A stretch of DNA of 64,000 bases from assembly GCA_030704615.1 (NCBI GenBank), contig CM060734.1:29528042-29592041 (forward strand), written 5' to 3'. The DNA is from Takakia lepidozioides. Its lineage: Eukaryota > Streptophyta > Takakiopsida > Takakiales > Takakiaceae. The position numbers and the translations under genes are program-made. Below the pieces are notes generated by a model, which searched no databases, was not told the origin of the DNA, and was given only the letters and a program-made list of their open reading frames with translations. This document shows, piece after piece, positions 49,023 through 62,229 of this stretch; position 1 is the stretch's first letter; every line of letters begins with the position of its first letter.

Positions 49023-49109
49023 GATCTTGTGCCCCCACTCACTGCCTCAACCATCCCGGTTGGCAGAGGGGATACAATATCAAATGGGAGTGCAGAAGTA
49101 GCCACCACT

Positions 49110-50560
49110 GTTTGCAACCTCCGTTGCTCAGCCATGCACAAGCTAATGATCCATGTCAAGCAATTTAGATCCATTGCTTGATCCAACACATGTCGGCGTG
49201 ATGCCTCTGACAGAGCTGGCACAACTGTAGTGCCCGTGGCAAATTCCTTTGCCCGCTCTCGCTCATCTGCATTGGGCTCCACCAATTGCTGTAGCACACT
49301 GTCTCAAATCAACCCAGGACCATTGTCTCGAAAAGCATGAGACAAGGGAAAGCTCATGAGCGTAGGCAAGGTCGCACGTGGCTGCCCCACTCAATTGACC
49401 ACTGCTAGAGGTGGACGGTCATCATGTCGCACCCTCTGTGGTTGCCTCCCTTGGTCCAAAATGCCTCAACCGTGAGATTGGGTGGTCGTTGAATAGAATC
49501 GTATACTCTCTTGAGCAGCTTTGGTGGTGCAAGATTGGTCCACCACAATCGAGGTCAATGCGCGCGTGATCCCACCGCTGCTGCATCCAATAGCACCGCC
49601 GATCCAATCCAAGACCGTACCTGATGCACACTGGCCATAACCCTGGCCCGAGAGTTCCCTATAAGAGGAACATTCTCCAAGATATAGGCTAGAGGTTGCA
49701 CTTGCCTTGTCTGCAAGTCACGCAACACTCTCAACATCTCCCAAAACAAATGCGATCGTGCATCATGCAAGCCATTCCCATGACCTGCGGAAGAATGTCC
49801 TTGGCAAGGCCATCCGACTATCACCAAGTCAATGGCACCATGCCGGCCCAAATCATCCGCCCCCAGCATGGTAATGTCTGCTGGCAAGGCCTTTTGGTAC
49901 CCTTGAATTGCTGAGAGATGCAACAACTCAGGATACTGGTGTGTGAGCAAGACAACGTGGCGAATAGAAATACGCCAAGCTATCTCATCCTTCTCCACAT
50001 ACAAGTACTTTCGTACTTTAATCCCAGCTTGCAACACTCCTGCAAGCCCAGTGCTCATGCCTCTAAACAGGTCTAGCAAACAAATCCCTGAGTCAGGTGG
50101 TTGCCAGGTAATGGGCACTGTGTCCAAATGAGCTAACTGAGGAGGTCCAGGTGATGTCACTGAACTCCCCTCACTTACCAATGGATAGGCCTCCTGCCAT
50201 GCTTGGTGCACACACTCGCCTGCTACTCGATGCAAATTCCCAACTGTACCCCACAGTGGAATATGAACAGGCACATGAGGAAGCAAATCAGCCTTGTATG
50301 CCAATTGTTTGTCCTCATCAGGTGGTGGCCTATCATCTGCATGACTATTGCCCTCCAAGAGCTCACCACCCCAAGCCACCACCCCTGAGAATGCAGCCAA
50401 TGTGGGCATCATGTTCCTATGATCCACCGCTACATTCCCAATAAACCGCACTGGGAGCAGTGCACGTCGACCATCCCCTGACTGTCATTCCGGCCTGTAG
50501 GATGTCGTTTCCTCCCAAAAGTCCAAAGTAAAGCCTATCGGGTATAACACAACCCCACCA
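49110..50560 (-). pseudogene. C5 cytosine DNA methyltransferase domain inside a retrotransposon polyprotein
   Basis: Open segment 49555-50451 (298 residues) carries methyltransferase motif I LLDLFRGMSTGLAG (124-137), the cofactor region YLYVEKDE (149-156), motif IV VGWPCQGHSSAG with catalytic Cys216 (codon 49804-49806), motif VI ILENVP (257-262) and the start of motif VIII, SRAH (295-298). An in-frame TGA (CGA to TGA) then interrupts; the same frame continues PRLWWTNLAP. After a 1-base shift near 49450, the target-recognition end and a motif-X-like box (RRHVLDQAMDLNCLTWI, to about 49170) follow, with two more TGA codons. RSHLFWEML and the RAH.PR-WWTNL segment resemble DNMT3-type enzymes. It is preceded, after a frameshift near 50560, by the protease. 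Family function: transfers methyl from S-adenosylmethionine to cytosine C5. Confidence 0.9.
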
Positions 50561-51420
50561 ATAACTTATAAGCACATCATAAGACATCGCGTCTGTAACA
50601 ATGGCTTTAGCTCTCATGACAGAGCCATCTGTAGGATAATCTGGCTGCAATCGAATAAAGAGCTCATGGCGTGTAATCCCTCGTGCCTTCTCTGAACCGC
50701 CCAAAGATGTTTGAATTTGGAAAGGGCAAGGCTCCAAATCCGCCTCTGTAAGGCCCAAGCCTGCAATTGCTGCTCTCCCCAACATCAATGGATGTGCTCC
50801 CGTGTCCAACAAGACCCGTAGTGGCCTATACCTCCTCCCGGCTGGGCTACCCAACTGAAACACACCATCCTGATTGTCCACCAAGACTACCCCAAGAGTC
50901 ACCATACTATGCTCAATGGCTGGTCTAGCTGGCAACTCCTGCAACCTTGCAGCTGCCGCTTGCCATGGCGCAGTTGTGGCTGTCTTCATCCTTGAATCCA
51001 GGGCATCCATGCACTGCACCTGATCCGCTATCCCCGCAGATAGTGCCGATGCACCACCACTCTCACAGTGTGTAGCTGCCAATCTAAACACTGCAGCTAG
51101 CCGCATCCTCGGCATTGCAATTGTTATGGCAGAAAACAATGGAGCTTGGCAAATTGCCGTAGCCGCCCCCAACAATGTACTGGCTACACCTTGCTTTGCA
51201 GTACCACCCATTGGCATTTCCCGAGCCATACCAACTCTCCCCAATGACATTCGTGGCTCTACCTCTAATACACTTGGGCGAGCGGGTGCCATCGATGGCA
51301 TAGTTGGTACTGTCTCAGCCAATGTGAAAGACTATAGAAGCCTTGTCTGCCGACTTGCTTCCCCTCTTTGTGGATCAAAATCCACATTCGCTCCTCTTGG
51401 CTTAGGAGCACGTGTTGCTG
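50417..51420 (-). pseudogene. Aspartic protease region (DNMT element)
   Basis: Open segment 50417-51322. The active site VLLDTGAHPLMLG is at residues 170-182, with the flap-like and later region RLQPDYPTDG. The frame shifts near 50560 so that the segment ends in unrelated residues, while the protein-like sequence (LYPIGFTLDFWEE) continues in the frame leading into the methyltransferase. This fits a single ancestral gag-protease-DNMT-RT polyprotein. Confidence 0.78.
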
Positions 51421-51421
51421 C

Positions 51422-52996
51422 TCAAGTGATTGCAGCTGCAGAGTCCACATGCAATGGTCCTACAAGTGCGGCTCCACACATGAAGCCCATACCAATCTGG
51501 TCTTCCCTAGGCATAGGAGGTTGTGCAGGTGGGGCTTGAACCTCAGGCCTTGGAGCTAGCGCAACATGAGTAGTGGCCATGGTAGCAAGACGTTGCTCTA
51601 GCTGGGCAAGCCTATCCACCATGCCGTGGTCATGACCTTGTCCCTGACCCTGTGCTCTTTGGTTTTGGTTACGACCTCCACCACGACCTCCACCATGACC
51701 TCTGCCTCCTCTACCTCTCTGGAATACATTGCCTCGTCATCGGCCACCATTGTTTCCTTGGAACTGGCCTGGCCGTAGCTCAGGATGCAAGTCATAACAA
51801 TGGGTCTCTTCATGCCCATACTTGCCACAATGCCTACACTGTGGTTGTGTAGGCTGTGCCTGTGCCGGCCCTTTACCTCTCTCCGAGCAATCTCTCTTAA
51901 CATGGGGTCCTCCATAATCCCAACATGTCACTCCCGACTGTTGTTGGCCTGAGAATGAAGGAAGTGACCTCTACAATTGAGATCCTCTCTGTCCTTCCCT
52001 GGGCTTCACCTGAGCCCCTTTGTTGCCTTGAGCACGTTGGGGTAGTGGTTGTTGTTGGCTAGGAGCCCCACTTCGTTGTGTCTCCTTACCAAACCCCACC
52101 ATGACCACTCGTTCCTCCACCATATTGAGCTCTATCCGCTCTGCCAGCAATAACACGTTTGCTAAGGTGGGTTGGGCCACCTGTAGGAGAGTTGCATCCC
52201 GCACCCTTCTCCTCAGCTCCTTGTCCAATATCCCATACCAAAATTGGACTGCTTGAGCTTCCGTAACCCCTTGGGTTACATTTATCAATCGCCTCATGCG
52301 TGTGTTCCCTCAAACTCTCGGTAGGCTTTCGTTGGAACTCTTGCAAGCTCCGCAATTTCTCCGTCCTTATCCCCTAGTAGTTTCTCCTTAACTCCTCGAA
52401 GAACTCCACAACTGGGTTAAAGGCAGGCACATGTGTTGGTGCTGCAGCATGAGCTTGGGTGGACTTCCCAGCTCCTGTTCCACTTGACATCCCACTGCTG
52501 CTTGCAGAAGCTGCCGGTGTCACCACTGCCCTTGTGCCTCTAGTGATGGAGACATAGTCAGGTGACCAATACACTCGTCATTCCTCAATCTCCACCTCAT
52601 GTCCCCACCTAAACTCATGGTAGTCATCCATGGGCGGCCCCTCAAGGTGCTGAAACAGTCCCTTCCACGCCATAAAAGGCGTAAACAGTTGTGGATTGTG
52701 CATCTGCTGCAAATCACACCAACTATCAAACTCATGTTTGAAATCATCAAGCTCGATGGTGCCCACAGCTCCAGAGTACCGACATGGCCCCTTGGTAGCT
52801 CCATACATTTCCTCCATCGTATCCCACAACAATGGCACGGAAATGGCACCCTCGGCGAGAATCCTCCTAACTCTGAGTCTGAACCTTCCTCAGAAGACAC
52901 TGAAGGTGAAGGTGGCATAAACCGTACACCTCGTCTTGTATACCCACTAGTATCGCTGGTGCTCGTACCGGCACTCTCCTCTGCAACTGGTGGCAC
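51422..52996 (-). pseudogene. Gag with tandem zinc knuckles (DNMT element)
   Basis: Several short segments in different frames: 52578-52996 (start MPPVAEESAGTSTSDTSGYT and FEV-like capsid start), 52374-52574 (spacer rich in Ala/Ser), 51971-52297 (capsid-like, FWYGILDKELRRRVRDATLL), 51737-51931 (zinc knuckles) and 51422-51622. The first knuckle, CWDYGGPHVKRDC, has Tyr where the second Cys should be; the second, CRHCGKYGHEETHC, is intact. A Gly/Arg/His/Pro-rich linker follows. Confidence 0.75.
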
Positions 52997-53049
52997 CTCC
53001 GTGATGAAAACTCACAACCACACATGTTGTAAACCTGTCTCTAATCCCC

Positions 53050-55465
53050 ATTTCCACAAGGTAACCGGGTAGAGAACATGTTGCGGCTTATGGCTTAGAT
53101 TACTAGGTTCGTAAATAAACCTGCACTTGTATCCACCGCAAGCACTCCTATGGTCTACTGGTCATCAACCCAGCCTCACCATAAGAGAAACAATGATGGT
53201 CTGACTGGTCATCACCCCAGCCTCACCACCGACAGCACGCTCTAGGATTGACCGGTGATCAAATCCGGACCAACCTCCTATGAAAACAAGCGCCCACACA
53301 AAGCTAACATGACGCACAGTCAAGCATGCAGGTGTGGAGGAGATCCAAACACAAGAAAATCAAGACAACAACTCCCCCACACCAAAAACACTCCACAGTG
53401 TCGCTCCTGCAATGATAACCCAGCCCCAACCCGGACTGACTCTTGCCTCCACCTACGGAAAGGTTTTGGCCTACAGAGAGGGTGAAAGACTACAAGGAAG
53501 AGAGACTAAAGCAATTCCTAATCCCAGCATGCTCTCATCCCACTACCCTATCTCCACACTCTCTTGCTAGAACAATAGACAAAACTACCTTTCAAGGGTC
53601 TCTCAAATAACTCTCCAGGAGCCCTCAAGAATATGTTTTTCAAACAATCTCACTAAGGCTCCCAATCCTTGCACAATGGGACTCCAAAACAGTACACCAA
53701 GGCCCCAAGAGCCTGCCAAAACTTAGCCCTCGAGGACCCCAAATAGTCCCTCACACAAGTCGCCAAGACTCCTCAAGCTCGCCAAATATTGGCCTCTAAG
53801 GATCCCAAATAATCCTCCAAAGAACTTTAAATGGTCCTCCAAATGATCCTCCAAGGACCCCAAACAGTCTTCCAAGGACTCCCAATGGTCCTCCAAATAG
53901 TCCTCCAAGGACCCCATATAGTCCTCCAAGGACTCCCAATGGTCCTCCAAACAGTCCTCCAATCTAAGGACTCTTCCTATGTCACCACGTTCCCAATGTG
54001 TTCCCAATGCGTTCCCAAATTCCCAATGGGTTCCCAAAGTTCCCTACGAATATTCCTGAAAATATGCCATAGTATTCCCCCAATATTCCCCTGGGCCTAT
54101 ACGTATTTCCCTTGTATTCCCCTTGTATTCTCCGTAGGAATAGCCATTTCCCCCTCATAGAGTAGTTCAGTTCCTCCTAAGGTTTAGCCATTTCCCCCTA
54201 AGCTTTAGCCACTTCCCCCTCTATTTCCTTGAGGTTTAGCCTTACCAAGCTAGGGTTTGTGCTCCTTGGGGCTCTATGCTTAATCCCCTCAAACATCCAT
54301 GAATTCTATGGGGTACCAAGACAAATTCCCTTGATCTTCTTCACCTTAAGCTACTCAAGTTTGTCTCTAACTCAACTAGCAATGCATTGGCCACACAACA
54401 AGCTCAATTTCTCATTAGAACTCAAAATCAAGCTTGTATCTCCTTTGGCAAGCCACCAAGCCTTGTCTCCTCTCAAGCCTTGGTCATTCAAGCTCCCTTC
54501 ACTTGCTAGCTCAAGAGCCACTCCTCTCAAGCTTGAAATTGAAAAGCTCAAGCCAAAAGCATGCTTCACACATGCATCACCTCATACACAAGGGAATCAA
54601 CTTGCTCCCTTCACCTTCTAGCTCTCCTCAAGCTTGAAGTTGGAAGCCACACTTGGGAAGCATGCTCCACATAAGCATCACTTGTTTGATCAACCATCCA
54701 CCACAAAACTTAAGCCAAAAGGGAATGAATACATGAGCTTCACCTTCCCCTTCCTTGTCTTGTCACATGATAATGTATGGTTGAAGTTGTTATGCATGCC
54801 TTGAGCCACAATTTTTTTTCTTCATGAAAACCACTTCCAATGATCTCCCATATGTGCTCCAAGCTCTTCAATGCTCTAGGCTTGGTTTCACATCATCATG
54901 GATAGAATTTTCACCCATATGCTTTCCTTCAAACCTCTTGAGCTTCCTAATGCTCTCCAAGTGCTTGCCCTTGTTGTTTTCAAGCCCAAGCCTACAACAT
55001 CCATAATTGAGCTTGCTTAACCCTAGATTGATAGTGAAATGAGCACTAACAATCCTTTAGTTGCTCTCCACATGCCATGGCATACACCATTGACTCCATA
55101 ATGCATTGAAAAGATTCTCAAACCCTAGAATCCATGCTTCCACACACACAAGACTTCCCTCTTGCAATCCTTGCAAATCTTGTGGCAACAAGCTCCTTCT
55201 TGAGCTCTCCAACACCTTGATGTAACACCACAAATACCTTTCCTTGCAACCCTTGTGATCTATAAGAGCTCCATCTTTGAGCTCTCCACCTCCTTAGGGC
55301 AAAGCAATATCTCTCAAAGCCCTAACACCACAAAGATATTCTTTTGCAATATATGCAACACCTTGCAACACAAGAGCTATCTTCCCAAGCTTTTCAACAC
55401 ACAATTGCTAAACTAATCCTTACACTCCGCACTCACAAGCATAAGGTCATCTTCTTGTAGTGATA
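53050..55465 (-). other. Long non-coding leader of the DNMT element, repeat-rich
   Basis: 2.4 kb between gag and the 5' LTR-like repeat with no recognisable protein. The plus strand is C/T-rich, with many caagct/ctcaag words from 54240 to 55400. Confidence 0.6.
53760..54046. repeat. Short-unit tandem repeats in the leader
   Basis: 53760-53965 is built from variants of gtcctccaaggactcccaat and gtcctccaaatag. 53990-54046 is built from gttcccaatg units. The minus strand happens to read an open frame of LEDHWESLEDY-type repeats, judged non-genic. Confidence 0.85.
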
Positions 55466-55824
55466 TGAAAGTGAACACAATAGAAACACTTCACTCTTGA
55501 ATCCACTCAATCACATAAACTAAGTCAAGTCAAGGGCACCCTTGCTAAGGGAATCCACACTACAAAGCCCTCAACACACTTCCTCTCAATACCTAGAGCT
55601 ATGGAGGTGAGAGATGCTCATGGAGGCTCAACTACAAGAAGATGAGCCCTCCTCAACACTCACAAGGGGAAAACCCATCCCCATGTCCCAAGTGAGGTTT
55701 GACACCTCACTTGACATGTAAGACCAAATGAAGTCCCAACACACAAAATACAAATATAAATATCCAAAATGTTCTAGTTACTAGAAGTAGGTAATTTTAG
55801 TTAACCATGACTAAAACCATGACA
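55466..55824 (-). repeat. LTR-like direct repeat, right copy (359 bp)
   Basis: Copy of 47384-47742. The ~94-bp companion unit seen at the left end is absent on this side. Confidence 0.85.
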
Positions 55825-57480
55825 CAGTGCTTGCTTAAAATCATCTGAGATCTCTGCCCATTGCAAATATCTAAGCATAACACTTCTCTATGAGGATAAT
55901 TTGGTTTCATCAAGGCAATGTCAACACAAATACTTCCCTAAAAATCATATGTTTCAAAACTGAGACAAATCCAAGTATTCTACCATAGCCCAAATGGGGT
56001 GTACTGTCATGTTTTAAAACAAAACAAACATACTATTCAAAAATGAAACCATTCAACTGGGCTGTAAACTAAGATTGATCCAAGTCAAGATGGGTCTTCG
56101 AACTCCTCTGTATTAGATCCAAGGATAGATGGCTGAGTCATGCAATGTGTCCCACTGACTAGGAACTATGTATTTGAATGACTACTACCAGAGTGGTATG
56201 TAAGTGATTAGGAATGCAACTGGGGAGTACATACCACTCTTCCTGTGATATGTAAGTGATTAATCTACCACTAGTGGATTGAGAGAGGAAGCAATTGTGT
56301 CTGTTTTCCTACTGTCACAGTCTTACATATTATACCACTAGAAGAGTGGTGTGTAAGTGATTCATACATTCCTAATACATTCCCATATAATTCTCATACA
56401 ACTTGAAGATTCAAGCTTAAAAAAACAGAATAGAATCTCGGAGAATAAGTGCTGGAACAGAGTCAACAAAATCCAACCATAAAAGTTCTCCTTCTACATC
56501 TACACTACGTCCCCGCAGGCATGCTAAGAACACTGAACTATTTTCCTGCCTTTTCCTCACTGCTAGCAATGTCTATGCCTGTACAAACCACACTTCTAAG
56601 CCCTCTTCATTAGCATCTCTGGCCAAAGACAATTCATACCGAGAACATGATCCAACTTTGTTTGCGGTGGGTCCTCTTCCTCGTCCACTATAATGAAGCA
56701 CTGAAAGTGTAGAGTACTTTTGGTAGCATAAGAATACATGTGACATTGGCAGGGGGTTGATATTTGGGAGTTGTCTTTGAAGGCGGCGCAATTGGTGCAC
56801 TGCATGTGGCAGTATCAAGAGCAGCTTTCTCAGCCTACAAACGTCACGCCCAACACCCCTTAGCAGGACTTCACATTTAGCAATGCAAATGTCACAGCCT
56901 TATAGTACCCAACGTGGGTAAATGACCACAAACACCGTATTCGCTAAAAGTGTACTTTGAAAATGTCATTTTTTTTTCCAATTCCCCTAGAGGTTTTCAT
57001 CAACTACAACATATAATTAACATTGGTGAAATTGTGCACCACCTTATGTACATGTACATATAACTTTCATATAATCATAGATATTACAAAAATCAATTTA
57101 TTTTGATGAAGCAAATATAGAAGCTTATGATAATATTTGATCCCCAAAATTTAAAGTCTTCTAATGAAAACCTAGTATGTTTATGATTCCAATATATGCT
57201 ATGAACCTGCAACCATTTGTGAGAGGATATGCACTGTTGGATTGAATATATTGATTATTTAATAGATAATATATATTCAATAATTGAAAAGTTGATTTTG
57301 TTTATGATTATTCATCCTTCATTAATTAGGATTAGCATCCATGAAATACAATCATCCATCAAGTTATCCATCAAATCATCCATGTTTTATTGAATCTCCA
57401 ATTGCAACAAACATGGGCATATATACAAGCACTGTGTACATATGGCTTGTGTAATTTCCTAGTAAACTCAAGTAATCATA
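55825..57480. other. No gene recognised
   Basis: AT-rich. Phrases such as gtatgtaagtgatta recur three times between 56190 and 56370 with inverted partners (accactagaagagtggt), suggesting a small degraded repeat. A short Cys-containing minus-strand frame at 56573-56818 has no known motif. Confidence 0.35.
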
Positions 57481-58085
57481 GGCATTCCTAGCTTCCAACC
57501 CCACTGTGGAACCATATTTGGTAACTCCTTCATCCAATTCACATAATCCTCATCTAAAGTTTGTATCTATCGCATCCCTGCTTGTGTGCCATAACGATCC
57601 ACCTCCGATTCAGTAACTCCAAGATTTAGGTCTTGTCGAAACCGTCGTCCATCCATGGTATAATGAAATCCATCCACAAGGTTCATCTCTGTTCTTTCAC
57701 CAAATGGATTGGCCCCTTCAACGCCAGCTGGAATGTAGTCTGGATCCGACTCTATCAGAGTTTGTTGTTTCAATCCCAATTAAAATGACGGATGTGTCTT
57801 TGTGGTTTGCCCCGAATGAGAGATTTCGTGGTGTGGTATATTTACCTGTAATGGGGTTACGGGTGCCGCACTTGAGCCCTCTAAGAAATGAGATCCTTCT
57901 ATGTCAAGGCGGATTCTCTTTCCTCCAGTACTTGGTCGACCATTGGAACCTTGTTTCCTGACTTGTTGAAATTGCAGCTGAGTTATATTTGCATCATCAT
58001 TCTCCCCATCTTCATTGTCCCTTTGTGAATTGCTCATGTCATCGCTTACCTCATCATCTCCTCCATCTCCATTGGCCAATTGCAT
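57480..58085 (-). pseudogene. Unidentified broken coding segment
   Basis: The minus strand has one frame from 58085 to about 57480, broken by TAA at 57780-57782 and TGA at 57564-57566. It begins with an acidic Asn/Asp/Ser-rich stretch and continues VEGANPFGERTEMNLVDG and DGRRFRQDLNLGVTE, ending YVNWMKELPNMVPQWG. The composition and the length of frame suggest former coding sequence, possibly from a transposon, but I recognise no family. Confidence 0.35.
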
Positions 58086-60723
58086 CAGTCAATTTCAAAG
58101 TCTTGTGGCATGACTGGCTCTGGTCACACGTTCGGTTTTTCAGCTGTACTTTTTTTCAGCTCCCTTTACGACGGCTGAGGCAGACTCCTCAGCTTTAGTC
58201 CCCTTTTTACATGCCAGAAACAACATGGTATAGTACATGAGTACTTACCATACATGTTCACAAATGCATTCATGCAAGTATGTCACGCACACCAATAAAT
58301 AGATCATACATGAATCTAACAAAGTCACAAACAAAAAGCCGAAGAAAATGAAACAAGATAAAGTACTCTAAATGATGAGTTACCTCTTTCTATGGGGAAG
58401 TTGCCTTCACAGGAATATGTACACTCTGATCAGCCAACCCCCTACTGTCACCCTTACTGGCACTCTCAGTGGTGGGGGTTGGCAGTAACGCGATCTCGCG
58501 GTGAGACAAGTTCTTGATCGTGTCCGCTAAGAGTAAGGTGTGATAGACAGGCATGGTACACCGAATGTACTTCTACTTCAAATGAAGCTTTATACCCTCA
58601 TGCTAATTACTGGGGGAGTTCTTGCCTTCCGCCAAACGCATGTACAACACCGGCACTACGGGATCCTCTCCACCCACAATGCTGCTGCGAAGAGTTACCT
58701 CTACATCTTGCTCCTACAACATCTCCCGATTATATGTCACTGAGCACTACACAGCTTGTTTGTATATTACATATGAAGTTGCTAGGTTGGGATTCCCAAG
58801 TCATATTCTTTGATTATAACATTTTTATTTACCCAGCTGGGGTACTTTCACTTCTGGCTAACACCCAGAGCAATATCCTCACACTACCTCATACCTCAAC
58901 ACTACTCACACTTTCCGTTACTCATACTCCAATACTATTCTCAATCAAATCTTACATTCATTGTACTTTAGTACTACTCTCCTACAAATGGTACACTGCT
59001 CATAATTTGATATTGCCCTCAAACAAAATTTCCATTGTTCAGATTCATGTACTGTTTTCAAACAAATCTTATATTGCTCATAACTTATTCCCTTTTTTAT
59101 TATTCCTCACGCACACTACTCATGTACAGTATACGAATATATCACCCAAGTATAACTATCATATACACAACTCAGATACACTACTCGGACTCGCACAACA
59201 CCCGAATATACCACCCAAATATACCTCTCATGCACACCACTTAAATACACTACTTGGACATACTATTCATTTGTACTCTTCAGCCTTGATGCTATTCCCA
59301 AACACTTTTTCCGCTTCCCATACCACATTAATACTGACAAACAATTCTTTTGCTACTTACACCTCGATGTTATGTCTTACAAACAATTCTGATGTAGTCT
59401 ATACCTCCAAACTACTTACAAATAATTATTACCTTGTTCAATTATCCCCACAACTATCTCCTCACCCACACAAACCCGCGCAAAAAGTATTCACAAATCT
59501 CCCCCGCTCTCACAACCTGATAGCACTTAACCAATATTTCATCCATCCACAGACGCTCTCATCCATCCCATCATCCACAATCATTCACGCACCCCACCCT
59601 TATACCCAAATACTCAATATTCTCATTAAATATCCCGCCAAAAACTTCAAAGTTTTGGTATTTCTACCACCCCAACCCAATTTATCCCCAATATATACCC
59701 CCCATTCACTCATCAACCACCAGCTCCACAACTCCTCATATTCACCAACCAACCTCCAAATCTATGTCCCACTCACGCATTCCCTATCTCCCTATTCACA
59801 TAATCCAACCATATCCCAATTACCTCCACCTTTCCAAAATACCATACCAAATACATATTGACCCCCTTACATTTGCCGTTCACCCACATGGAACCCGCCC
59901 TCAAAACCTTCTAAAATCCAAGCACTACTACCATCATCCCCCCTCACCCGACACGGCATATAGAATGACATGTATTGACCTCATACTTCTCAGATGTGGA
60001 GACATCCACCCTAACCTAGGGCCCTCTTCTATAGATGATTTTGTCAATTACCCACCGGCCCAAAAGATAGATATGCTTTATATTTCCAAAAAAACACCAT
60101 CTCCCTCACCTACCCATACTAGCACTTATCTGACCATTTCCCCCCTTCCTCCCCAAAACTTTTCCCTCTAACCCCACACATCAGACTCCCCCTCCACATC
60201 AAATCTCCACCTTTGGCCTTCCCGCTTGCCATCTCCCAGCTCTTACTCGTGCCACACACAGACTCAGGGTTTTCCACACCCAACACATCCTCTTTGCCCT
60301 CATCATTACTATCTCCCCGCTACCCGAGACATGTAACATCTACTTTGAATGTCACGCCCTTTCCCAACTCCGTTCCCTACTCTACACAACCTACATAAAC
60401 TGCCCTCGCTCCCCAACAATTACCTAGCCCCTCCACACCACCTCTCCGAATTACACTCCTCGCTTCAACTCCTACAATCCAAACCCGGAGTGCTCCACAC
60501 AATCCTAACGACCATCTTGCCTCACTTACCTCCCCGACTCAAGACCTGCCAGCCCTCTCTAATAAATTCCCATATTTATCCAACGACATCATCTCTGCCA
60601 CCCTAAAGGCAATAACCCCCCTCCCTGGATTCACAACTCCCCCCATCCCCCCCATCCCCCCAACCCTCCCACCCTCGCCTACTCACTCAAATGCACCTAC
60701 ACCCCCTCCTCCTCCGCCTACAA

Positions 60724-61263
60724 TCTAAATACCAACTCCCTTAGCATCATCACCTGGAATGCCGGTTCTATGGCCACTAGTATACAGAGCCTCATAACAT
60801 TCTCACAGACTCCGTCTCCCCGCACATTATTCTACTACAAGAAACTAAACTACACACCAACCGCCCTAATAGCTCATACATAAACAAGCTACTCCCGACA
60901 TACTACTTCCTGTATGGCAACCCTTTGTCGGCTCCGCAATGTCTTAGGCGGCGCTCGGCCCCATACAGCCCCACCCGGGGAGGCGTTGCCATTGGCATCC
61001 TACGTACCCATCACTCTCCCAGCACCACCACCAAGGTGAACGTCCCCATCCCTCTTCGCTCTCATCTCCAAATTATCCAACTTTATATGTCTGCTCTTAA
61101 CCCAATTACCATCATTCACCTATACATGCCCTCCCACACTGATGACCTCCAACTAATCCCAGATATTATGCTTGCGATTTCCAATACGATTACCCATCCT
61201 GATCAACAGCATCACCACTACATTCTCGCTGGTGACTTCAACAGAGATATTGCCCTCCTTTGA
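60724..61263 (+). pseudogene. LINE endonuclease (AP-endonuclease-like)
   Basis: The opening SIITWNAGSM is in one frame. After a frame change come HIILLQETKL, GGVAIGI, LYMPSHTDD and LAGDFNRDIALL, the series of boxes of the exonuclease-endonuclease-phosphatase fold that nicks target DNA. It stops at 61261. Confidence 0.8.
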
Positions 61264-62229
61264 CACTCCTATAAAGGCTCCCACCAACCCCCATCCCCTT
61301 CCGATCATGATTGGGCCAAGTTCACTCAACAACATCACTTTAGCTACATACCCGCAGATCACCACTACTCTAGGCAAGGTGGTCTCCACTACTCCTCCCT
61401 CAGCCTCCTTGATGGTTTCTATCTCAAAACCAGCACCGAGATCCCGTCCTATCTCCGCAGCCACATTCACATTGACAACATTTGTAACTCTCACCACTAC
61501 CCAATATCGATCTCTCTTCCCTTGTTCCCTTCCACCCCCTCCCTTCTATCCTTAAACCCCCCCTCCCCAACCCAGGTTCCTATCTCCATTACCCAAACAT
61601 AACATCACAGCCTTCCAAAACCACTTCCAACCTATTGCCTCTATCCTAACACAAAACCTCTCCCATATCCTCTCCAATACGAACCTCTCACAGGAACCCG
61701 ACAATACCTGGCTCGAAGCAGAGCTCACCCTCTCTTCCATCTTACTACAAATGACCAAAAGCGTTCTCACCACGTGTGCCGCTCCCCCGGACCTGCCCCA
61801 AATCTCCCGCTCTAAACAAAACGGGGGATATCTTACCCGTTCACAAAAGTGGGCCTGGACCTCCCACCTAAACACCTATCACACTATCCACAGAGCTCTC
61901 ACCGTTATTCCTAATTCTTCCACCCTCCCACTACACATAGACTGGCGCTCCGATCCCCGTATCTCATGCCTAAACTCCCTGTTTGTCTGCAGCCCGATCA
62001 TGCCCCCTCCCAACGACCCCTCCAATCTTCCTAGCTGGATTGCTGCTCTCTCCAAGCTGGGGAGAGACGCAAAAAAAGTCGCCTACATTATTACTAAACA
62101 AAAAGCTACAGCTAATCACAAAAGATTTATTTCATCCTTTGGCCAATTACTACATGACCACCCCAAAAAAGCCCATAAAGCTATTTTCAACCCTGCTCTA
62201 AACCCACCCATTGACTACCTCAAACATAG

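Larger units (their letters stand above)
47384..55824 (-). mobile_element. Gypsy-type retrotransposon encoding a C5 DNA methyltransferase, degenerate
   Basis: Direct repeats 47384-47742 and 55466-55824 (359 bp each, about 97% identical, TG...CA) bound the region. On the minus strand, the order from 5' to 3' is a long non-coding leader, gag with zinc knuckles, aspartic protease, a cytosine-5 DNA methyltransferase, a linker, and a reverse transcriptase that stops before its YxDD box. RNase H and integrase are absent, so the copy is internally deleted. No 5-bp target duplication (gataa versus cagtg) and no standard primer site next to 55466 were found, so the exact ends are uncertain. The reading frame is broken by 1-base shifts and stops throughout. 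Confidence 0.8.

Noticed and set aside
53723-54037. 104-codon minus-strand frame with LEDHWESLEDY-type repeats
   Set aside because: Product of short-unit tandem repeats in the leader; no independent sign of coding.
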